Source: Syncephalis plumigaleata
Lineage: Eukaryota > Zoopagomycota > Zoopagomycetes > Zoopagales > Piptocephalidaceae
NCBI GenBank assembly: GCA_025201365.1
Contig: JAIXMF010000156.1
Coordinates: forward strand, 1-29,754
DNA length: 29,754 bases
Direction: 5' to 3'
Part shown: in pieces, positions 21,939-29,754 of the stretch
Layout: each line of letters begins with the position of its first letter
How positions within the stretch are numbered: the first letter of the stretch is position 1
Made by a program: the position numbers and the translations under genes
Notes under the pieces: generated by a model
What the model saw: the letters and a program-made list of their open reading frames with translations, nothing else
Told to the model about the DNA's origin: nothing
Databases searched by the model: none

Positions 21939-23772
21939 ATGGGTAAGCTATTGGAAGATTGAACGTTCATTACTCTCGTGATTAATGGCGTATTCTCTCT
22001 CTTTCTCTCTCTCTATTGGAAGATTCGCAAACTTGTCCGTTATGCTTGAAAACAGTGGCACCCTCCAATTATGAACGACATTACCGTAAAGAATTGGCAG
22101 CACTTGCCATACCTCAACTACCGCAACAAGTAGCATCAACAACTGGAAAGAGTGATAGTACAAGGTAAGTTCAATATTCCATATCTCATAGTCATCAATA
22201 TCCATGTTAATCGTTCGATGATAGTCAACTAGGTAAACGTGGTGCGGCCATAGCGGCAAAGAGTCGTATTCTTGGTGAATCAATATCTACAAAGGAAACA
22301 CCTGAACAAGCAAGTGTACTCATCCTATTTACTCTATTACTGTACTAATTGAATGTAATATTAGGTTATTAGTAAAGTAAAGCGTCAGATTGATCAGCGT
22401 GACAAATGGTTGACATCAGGTAATCATCATTAGTATTAGCAAGAATGACAATATATATATATGTGCTAATCTATTCAATTAGATGGCACTTCCAACAATA
22501 ACAACAACAACAACAATGATACTAGTATAAACAACGTTAGTAGTAATTATGAACAAACTGCTACCGATTTCTTATTATTACAAAGTGGAGCATCATCCGA
22601 GACAATAGGTAGATATATAGATGTAGATTAGAATACATAAAGTATGTCATCACATTGACAAGTCATCTAACATAACATTTGATGTAATGATCAAGAATCG
22701 ACGTGTTTCATGTGTGGCGCGGCATTATCCGGAGATCTAGTACAGATTAATGCACATATTGATCGATGTCTAGCTAATCCAGAAGCATCCTCTGTCCTGG
22801 TGTGTATTATATTGATTACAAATAGAATACAATACAATCACTAACATATATATGTATATATATATATATTGAATATTAGACAACTACTGCTAGTACCACT
22901 GCTGCTACTGCCGCTACACCTTCTCAGTCCACTGATACAGACATGACATTTGAAGAGTATACATGGGCGGGTCAGACACGCGTACGAGTTACTTCAATGC
23001 TCGAGGGAGGTGCTGCAGGTAATATTGTAATAGTAACATACTGCTCATTATTGCTTATTTAACATAAATGCATTGCCTTTATAGCACTTGCCAGTAATAC
23101 TGGTCGTCGTGTTGAAGAAGACACCAATGAAGAGTTGGACATTGATTTGGATGATACGGAACAATATGGTGCACAACAATATCCTTTCTAAATGATAAAC
23201 ATTGCTGTATATATATATAGTTGATAGATAATAGTTATTACTTAACCATATAGCACGTATACCGAAGATGACGTACGTCGAGTAATGAACGAAGAAAGTA
23301 TGGAATCTACTGCCACGTATGTATATACCAAGATATATTATGTCATCGATTGTATAATACCAATGACTAAATGTATGATGATTAGTGAAACACCAATGGA
23401 TACAGAAGCATTGCCCGTAACCACCTTTAATCTAGCATCACCTGTCATTACTGATGATCTGGCTCGAGCCAACCTACTAATTGCTTCACTTAAGGATCGT
23501 ATTAGACAACAGGTAATCTAATAGGCAGACCATTTATTTGTTTATTTACTTTTATTAATATCATGATGATGATTACTACTTAGGAACAACTCATTTCAAA
23601 TACTGGCAAATGTTTAATCTGCATGGACAGTTACAAAAAACCGACTACCTCGATTGTATGCTGGCATGTCTACTGCGAGACATGTTGGTTACAAAGTCTA
23701 GGTGCCAAGAAAGTATGTCCTCAATGTCAGACCATTACGCAACCGGCCGATCTACGTCGTATTTACTTTTGA
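21939..23772 (+). CDS. RNF220-like RING E3 ubiquitin ligase
   Basis: Probable E3 ubiquitin ligase of the RNF220 family. Eleven exons, join(21939..21942,22023..22164,22225..22309,22365..22419,22483..22608,22696..22799,22880..23018,23085..23178,23257..23316,23386..23512,23584..23772), give 374 aa. A first zinc element, CPLC at 6-9 with His21, is followed by RGAAIAAKSRI. A C2HC finger (C141, C144, H158, C162; INAHIDRC) resembles ubiquitin-binding UBZ fingers. Then comes the family block EEYTWAGQTRVRVTSMLEGG. The C-terminal C3HC4 RING has C322, C325, C338, H340, C343, C346, C357 and C360, with CWHVYCETCWLQSLGAKK and the family end DLRRIYF. The first coding exon is only ATG plus G. Intron 3 may be GC-AG. 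Intron 8 has U12-type AT-AC signals; using them gives QYTEDDVRRV exactly as in relatives. Substrates cannot be inferred. Confidence 0.92.
23179..23256 (+). other. U12-type AT-AC intron in the RNF220-like gene
   Basis: This 78-nt intron starts ATATCCTTTC, a full match to the minor-spliceosome 5' site RTATCCTTT, and ends in AC. Near the 3' end, TTACTTAAC (23238-23246) differs at one base from the U12 branch consensus TTCCTTAAC, with the branch A 11 nt from the end. Splicing AT to AC joins CA to G, making Gln250 and continuing the conserved sequence. No GT donor in the area gives a usable phase. Confidence 0.88.
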
Positions 23773-23986
23773 TGTGCAGTGCCACCACCACCACCACAGC
23801 ATTCACTACGTTCACGTCGTTTCTTTGCTGCCAAGTCGCTGATAATTACAGGTGGATTATCATTAATCTCGTGTTTATTCGTTAAATGGAGTTCTATGGT
23901 TATGCACACACACATATACATATACATATACATATAAAATTAGTCTTTGAAATAGCAAACAATAACAACGACATATGTCTCTCTAT

Positions 23987-24308
23987 CTACTTACGATAAG
24001 TATTGGGTTTATTTTCCATACGTGTTGCTTGTGCCACGTTACGCTCTAGTATCGAGGCTACCTCTCGACCAAATGCCAATGCCTTTTGAATCTTTTCTGG
24101 ATCAGTTTCCGTTCGTAATTGCTCAAATTGCTCGCGTGTACGTTGATGAGCCGCTATTTCAGAAATAGTCAATAGATTGCGTTTATTATTACTCCTATTA
24201 TTACTATTTACCTTGAATAACAGCATGATCTTGCTTGAACGTATATCGCTGTGTCCGTAGTAAAAGACGGTACACGCTTCTTGCTTGTTGTTGTAACTGA
24301 GAATTCAT
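23987..24308 (-). CDS. LYR-motif protein, MZM1/LYRM7-like
   Basis: Small mitochondrial matrix protein of the LYR family; the closest type is MZM1/LYRM7, which guards the Rieske iron-sulfur protein before its insertion into complex III. Two exons, complement(join(23987..24153,24212..24308)), give 87 aa. Residues 9-18 (ARSVYRLLLR) carry the LYR-type triad as VYR at 12-14. The pattern TFKQDHAVIQ then REQFEQL then a helix with REVASILERNVAQA follows MZM1. The other LYR proteins (ISD11, SDHAF1) fit less well. The C-terminus is uncertain: the frame reaches TAG at 23987, but a GTAAGT donor lies at the last Tyr-Arg codons, so a further small exon could lengthen it toward the usual 110-120 aa. It diverges from ATP12 with 95 bp between the start codons. 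Confidence 0.75.
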
Positions 24309-24403
24309 CGTAAAAATATATAGAAGAATGAGAAAGTTGTATTGCGAAGCGGTGATTTCTCGATTTTCTTTTCTCTTCCGTCTCCCTCCACTACAACCTG
24401 AAT
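24309..24403. promoter_or_regulatory. 95-bp bidirectional promoter, MZM1/ATP12
   Basis: Only 95 bp separate the two start codons, including both 5' leaders. The right half is pyrimidine-rich on the plus strand (TTTTCTTTTCTCTTCC at 24364-24379). Both products are mitochondrial assembly factors, so a single regulatory element probably serves both. No specific binding site is named. Confidence 0.6.
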
Positions 24404-25613
24404 ATGTTGTTGCTACGTTCCTCTTTGACGCGTATTACCACGCAATACCGTCCAAATGCCTCAAAGACAGCATTACGACTTATGGCCACTAGTGTAGTAT
24501 GTCGAAATGACAGTGCAAGTAGGAACAAGTATATGTATACCTAACTGAATCTATTACTAACACATATGACATTAGCTAAATCTATTAAACGATTCTGGAA
24601 ACAAGCGGATATCAAGGAAGAAACAGGTAGGAGTAGCAGAACTAGACAATACTGATAGTATACAAGGCACTGTATTAATGCAAACATAGATGGTATTCAA
24701 GTATTACTTGATAAACGCTCATTAAAAACACCCGGTGGACAAGTATGTCGTCTACCAACAAGTGATATTTGCAGTGCACTAGCTGTAGCAGGAGAATGGG
24801 AAGGAGCAGTAGAACAATTGAAACCACATGGACTAACCATGGTAAGTATATATATATATATATAGACTACATTTACATGGCTAACTATACTATTACTGCT
24901 ACTATTGTTACTATAAAGACATCTATTGTTGCTCGTGCAATTGATACATTTCATGATAATGAGGAACGAACCAAGGCTATCGATAAATTAGTAGCATTCC
25001 TACATAGGGATACACTTTGGTAAGTAATACATATTAATTTAATTGTATATCTAGCAATGTTAATAATGAACTATACTTAGTTATCAACATGATCATCCAA
25101 GTACATTAGTTGAACTACAATCATTGCATTGGGAACCATTAGTAAACTGGGCACGACAACACTATCAAGTTGAACTAACAGTGACCGATAGTATTATGGG
25201 TATACAACAACCGAAGTCTACTGTTGATAGATTACGAGCTGTAGTAACTAGTTTCTCGCCATTGAAACTTGCAGGTAAGTGCCACTATTGATACTATGAT
25301 TATTACTATTTACTCATTATACTGCTGTTACTAGCCTTTGAACAAGCAGTTCTAGCCTCAAAATCATTTATTATTGCATTGGCATTGAGTGAACGACACA
25401 TCAATGTACAACAAGCAGTAGAGGCATCTCAAGCTGAAGTACTCGCCCAGATTAAACAATGGGGTATGGTAGAGGATGGTAAGAAGTGTAATACAATATT
25501 GAATAACAATGAAATGAAGTATAATGATTACTTGTTATTTAGGACATGATTTGGATTTCGAATTACTACATCAACAATTGGGTGCTGCATCATGTGCCTT
25601 TATAACTCGGTAA
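24404..25613 (+). CDS. ATP12: Mitochondrial F1-ATPase assembly factor ATP12
   Basis: Matrix chaperone that binds the F1 alpha subunit and allows its assembly into ATP synthase. Seven exons, join(24404..24518,24576..24626,24690..24841,24919..25019,25081..25274,25335..25478,25543..25613), give 275 aa. Residues 1-38 are Arg/Ser/Leu-rich without acids until position 36, as expected of a mitochondrial presequence. The family domain starts KSIKRFWKQ and has LLDKRSLKTPGG, LAVAGEWE, LKPHGLTM, DTLCYQHDHPS, and the C-terminal FEQAVLASKSFIIALALSE. The end of exon 1 is a choice between GTAGGA (24519) and an earlier GTGTAG; both keep phase and only the presequence length changes. It shares a short promoter with the MZM1-like gene and converges on RBM22. 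Confidence 0.95.
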
Positions 25614-25771
25614 TAAACAGTGACATTTATTCATCTTCTATAGAATGCAATAATGGTTACTCTTTCATTCTTTAACATGTTAATTCTTATGTACTGATCC
25701 ATATAGTGTTGGATCTATATATATATAAATATATATTAGTATATTAGTATATACATCGTAGATTATTAGTA

Positions 25772-27420
25772 TCATTTATATTCACCTTGACTAGGATATG
25801 CTTGTGATACGGTAGTGCTAGTATGATCATTCTTACTACTTCCAGGTGGTGGTGGTGGTAATGTGCCATTATTTGTTGTATCAGCTATTAAATTGTCATA
25901 CATGATTGTAGCATGGGATTAGGAATACCATCTAATAAATGATATTGAATCACAACTCACCTGTTGTACTTTGTATCGATTTCAACTCTGATTGTGGTCC
26001 TTGTGGTTTAGGACGACCCCATGTTACGCGTAATTGATGCTGCTTCACACTTAGATTACCACTACCACCGTAACGTTCCATAGCTTGCTCGGCCGATGAT
26101 CGTAAAGCAAAGTTGACAAAGGCACATTTTACTTTACGAGCAATGACAACCGATTTGATATCACCAAATGTATAAAATGCATTTCTACGTGTATATATAT
26201 ATAAGCATTATTAATAATCATTAGTTTATAGTTCACATAGTCATTCCTACCTTAACTCAGTCTCTTCAATATCATCCTCGACACCACTAATAAACAATGA
26301 TGTCTATTCAATTCAATTCAATTAGATACGGATATATGTATATATCAAGTTAGATGTTTGTCTCTTACAATACTTTGATCACTGGGTGGTGCTAATGATG
26401 CTAGGAATCCTTTCGATTTGTTCATTATACTCTTGGCTACAGGATCATTCTTGCCGTAGAATCGATCCTTAATGTTTTGATGCGATAACTCGTTCTCTTG
26501 CGGCAATTCATGTCTATATATATATAATAATAATAAGTTACTCTTACTACTATTATTCTCATTATTAGTAATTACCTATAGGGACACTCGGTACCACGAC
26601 GACATTCACCCTTAACGAAGAACGAGCAAATATGTGCACGATTTCTATTATAGTATGGATCGGTACGTGCCATACGTTTTAGTAGTTCACGTCCAGCTGA
26701 TGTTGCTTTACTATGATCGAATACTCCTTCTTCTTCATTCTTTAATATCTATTTTCATCGTTTATTATTACTGCCGTATATCTTCATATATATATATCTG
26801 TATATCTTACCGTACGTTCTGCACTTTGTGCTGCAAAATTTCGATTGACTTTATCTTCTGGTACATGTTCAGCCATACCTAATGCTTTATCACGCACCTC
26901 CACCGGTAATCCTGTAATCAGCAACAATATCATCAGTTATCATGTCTGCTTACAATGCTAATATTAATCAGCTCACCATACTCCAAATCGAATACACAAG
27001 TTTGACAAACATTCTTCAATTTAGAGCACACTTGACATATTTCTGTTTTCTTATAACGCATACTATTGCCGGGATTCCATCGAAAACTAGTAAATGGTCG
27101 ATTGCATATCTGTACATATACCGTCATATTAATTATTACTATTTCATATTATTGTTATTGTTGTTGTTGTATCCTACTTTACATTCACTGCCATAGTTTT
27201 GCTTCAACTATTGATTGTATTAGCAAGCTAGTTATTACTCATAATAAGTGATTAATTATCGACTCACCATGCGTACATAAGGGTTAGGACCTAAGCAGGT
27301 CTCGCATAGAATCGGGAATTCCTAGTAGTAACATTTAGTCAGCATATAGTTTGCTTAGTCATCAATGAACATGATCCTTACCGCTTCCTCCCACTTATTT
27401 TTATTCTCAGAGCGTGACAT
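25772..27420 (-). CDS. SLT11: Pre-mRNA-splicing factor RBM22/SLT11 (Ecm2)
   Basis: Spliceosome component that contacts U6 snRNA and the intron near the catalytic centre in the activated complex. Nine exons, complement(join(25772..25884,25961..26184,26251..26303,26369..26513,26576..26748,26811..26911,26977..27109,27268..27321,27382..27420)), give 344 aa. The N-terminal zinc-ribbon block has C19/C22 in [14 protein letters not shown], then [10 protein letters not shown] and [21 protein letters not shown]. The CCCH finger is C150, C158, C164 and H168 ([20 protein letters not shown]). The RRM (about 219-295) has SLFISGV and [17 protein letters not shown]. The tail is Pro/Ser-rich. Yeast and human counterparts share this order. 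The length is less than human RBM22 (420), with the loss in the C-terminal Pro-rich region. It diverges from RPL10. Confidence 0.95.
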
Positions 27421-27724
27421 TGTAGTTTAAACGAATAGATCTGTGCAGCTACTGGTAGATAAAGAATTACGACGAGAAAGAGGAAGAGTGAACTGATATA
27501 AAAACGGGACACGTTAGAGCAAGCACCATCATTTCTTGTATCATCTCTCGACTCGTCTCATTTTACACCACACACACATCACACACTCATCACACACTCA
27601 TTAAACTATCATCTTATATCACGTGATTTATACTAGTGCAAATCACTCTTTCACATCACCTCCAGTCACTGTCTTCTTCCTCCTCTCTCCCTAAGAACCC
27701 GTTGGTCGATAATCAATAGTCAAC
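27421..27724. promoter_or_regulatory. Divergent RBM22/RPL10 promoter with E-box
   Basis: Shared upstream DNA of RBM22 (minus) and RPL10 (plus). It contains a perfect 10-bp palindrome ATCACGTGAT at 27618-27627, an E-box of the Cbf1/bHLH type; Cbf1 is known to act at ribosomal protein genes in some ascomycete yeasts. CACACTCATC-like repeats lie at 27571-27602. A pyrimidine-rich stretch with CTTCTTCCTCCTCTCTCCC at 27671-27691 precedes the probable transcription start of RPL10, as is common for highly expressed ribosomal protein genes. The 5' leader exon probably ends at 27724. Confidence 0.55.
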
Positions 27725-27793
27725 GTAAGTATACGAGAATGATATATGAATACTAGTTAGTATATGAGTATATATGCATATATGTATATATAA

Positions 27794-27820
27794 ATGGATG
27801 GATGGATGGATGGATGGATG
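27794..27820. repeat. (TGGA)n microsatellite
   Basis: Six to seven uninterrupted ATGG/TGGA units inside the RPL10 leader intron. Length variation here should be tolerated. Confidence 0.85.
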
Positions 27821-27885
27821 ACAAGATAGACAAATGAACAGGATATTATAGATGTTGGATGCTGGATGATTGATATCCAACTACA

Positions 27886-27914
27886 ATATATATCTATATA
27901 TCTATATATCTATA
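27886..27914. repeat. TATATATC octamer tandem repeat
   Basis: Three to four head-to-tail copies of the octamer TATATATC in the RPL10 leader intron. Confidence 0.75.
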
Positions 27915-28038
27915 GCAAATACATTATTACTATTACTGTAGTAGTACACTTGTATAACATGAATAGCTTTGATATTTGTATTTATAAGGAACAAAATAAC
28001 TAATCTAAATTCATAATGTCTTGTTGAATTCTTCTTAG

Positions 28039-28903
<865 letters not shown>

Positions 28904-29754
28904 CAGAATACTCCTTTTTACAAATGTTCCAATTTTCATTTGCCTACGATTAAACACCGTTGGTTCCATTGAACATTATTATTGTTGTTGTTGTTGTTAA
29001 GACGTGAACGAGTATTAGTGATATCTAGTGGAATGTAATATTGATGTATACAATGATGATACATTAGTGTGCCTAGTACAAATAGGATGGCAATTCTGTC
29101 AAATGCTCTATAAGCTGTATTCTATTCTTTAACAAACATCAGTGCATGTCGATCAACAACAACTAGTATATATTGAAATGATTGATGCAGTATAAAAAGA
29201 TCGAACTATCTATTACATGCATAATCAATACGATAGAGATAAGATTGAAATGTGCAGACATGCAAACATGTACATCTAGTGTGCGCTACTGACAAGCAAT
29301 GATATAGATTAGTAAAAAAGCATCAAAAGCACCTTTTTTCCTATGAATAAATCATACGTTTCTTTTTTTAATTCTGAATGGTAAATCTTTACAAAAATAA
29401 CAGGAAAAACACTGGTAATGATAATGAAGAAGATGAAGACAATGACAATGACAACGACGACGAGATATTGACTACAAATAATCATGACAGCAAGGAATAA
29501 ATGTAGTTGAAATAGAGAAAGGAAAAGAAGTAATAATATGTATTTCGTCGTATATAATAATTAGCTGCATGAAATTGTATATCAGCAAAAAAGAAACGAT
29601 AAAGAAAACACAACATGGAATCTCGTCGTATATCATATGTAATGTGTATATATATAAAAGAGATGATAATGATAATATGATAATGCTATCTTTTTCCCTT
29701 ATTCCCTCTCGTCTAGACCATATTGAAAGCAGTATTCGATGGATATTGCTGTGC
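28904..29754. other. Right flank, no firm gene
   Basis: The 3' flank of RPL10 (with a GTT repeat near 28983-28998), then AT-rich DNA with poly-T (29334-29340, 29362-29369) and AG-rich tracts. Apart from the acidic micro-ORF listed separately, nothing coding or structured stands out. Confidence 0.5.
29378..29500 (+). CDS. Doubtful acidic 40-aa ORF
   Basis: ATG at 29378 opens a 40-codon frame to TAA at 29498-29500. Its middle is almost all Asp, Glu and Asn (NEEDEDNDNDNDDE), encoded by GAT/GAA/AAT simple sequence. An acceptor-like AACAG at 29399-29403 means it could instead be the last exon of a gene whose other exons I do not see. Simple-sequence origin is at least as likely as a real protein. 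Confidence 0.2.
   Translation: MVNLYKNNRKNTGNDNEEDEDNDNDNDDEILTTNNHDSKE

Larger units (their letters stand above)
27725..28038 (+). other. 5' UTR intron of RPL10
   Basis: A strong donor CAAC|GTAAGTAT at 27724/27725 and the acceptor TTCTTAG ending directly at the ATG (28038) define a 314-nt leader intron, the longest in the window. It holds a (TGGA)n microsatellite (27794-27820) and a TATATATC tandem run (27886-27914). Leader introns are frequent in ribosomal protein genes. RNA reads would be needed to prove it. Confidence 0.65.

Noticed and set aside
23252-23253. Ordinary TAG acceptor for RNF220 intron 8
   Set aside because: It would add three bases (CAC) that no available GT donor brings into phase, and it ignores the ATATCCTTT donor and TTACTTAAC branch site that fit AT-AC splicing.

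Overview
This window looks like nuclear DNA of an intron-rich, AT-rich fungus. The fungal call rests on a Zn2Cys6 plus PAS regulator of the ERT1/RDS2/AcuK type (a fungal family), a Ty3-type retroelement remnant, and compact genes cut by many introns of roughly 50-120 nt with GTAAGT-like donors and short TAG/CAG acceptors. One intron has the full signature of the minor (U12) spliceosome. Among fungi that favours an early-diverging lineage such as Mucoromycota. The lineage is an inference; I cannot name a species.

Layout. Positions 1-1461 hold no gene I can support. From 1462 to 5886 there are three minus-strand housekeeping genes: tail-anchored cytochrome b5, chaperonin subunit CCT5, and RNA polymerase I subunit RPA12. 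From about 6240 to 14880 lies a decayed, gene-poor compartment. It contains a broken 5'-truncated copy of the splicing factor PUF60, an intact but unrecognised basic Ser/Pro-rich protein, a broken C-terminal piece of a bacterial/mitochondrial-type isoleucyl-tRNA synthetase, and a frameshifted Gag with a retropepsin remnant. It also holds polypyrimidine repeats, a tandem duplication and a hairpin. From 14879 to 28903 there is a dense block of nine genes: ERT1-like (+), RPC40 (-), RIO2 (+), SET/NAP (-), RNF220-like (+), MZM1/LYRM7-like (-), ATP12 (+), RBM22/SLT11 (-) and RPL10 (+). Strands alternate strictly, giving four divergent pairs with shared promoters and short convergent tails. The last 850 bases hold only a doubtful acidic micro-ORF.

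How the genes fit together. Several act in ribosome production: RPA12 and RPC40 (Pol I, and Pol III for RPC40), RIO2 (40S maturation) and RPL10 (60S). RPC40/RIO2 form one divergent pair; RPL10 pairs with the splicing factor RBM22. MZM1 and ATP12, assembly factors for respiratory complex III and the F1 ATPase, start 95 bp apart. Every intact spliced gene was checked for reading phase exon by exon. All close in frame except RPL10, which is one base short at the start of its last exon. Coordinates of joins are given in the entries.
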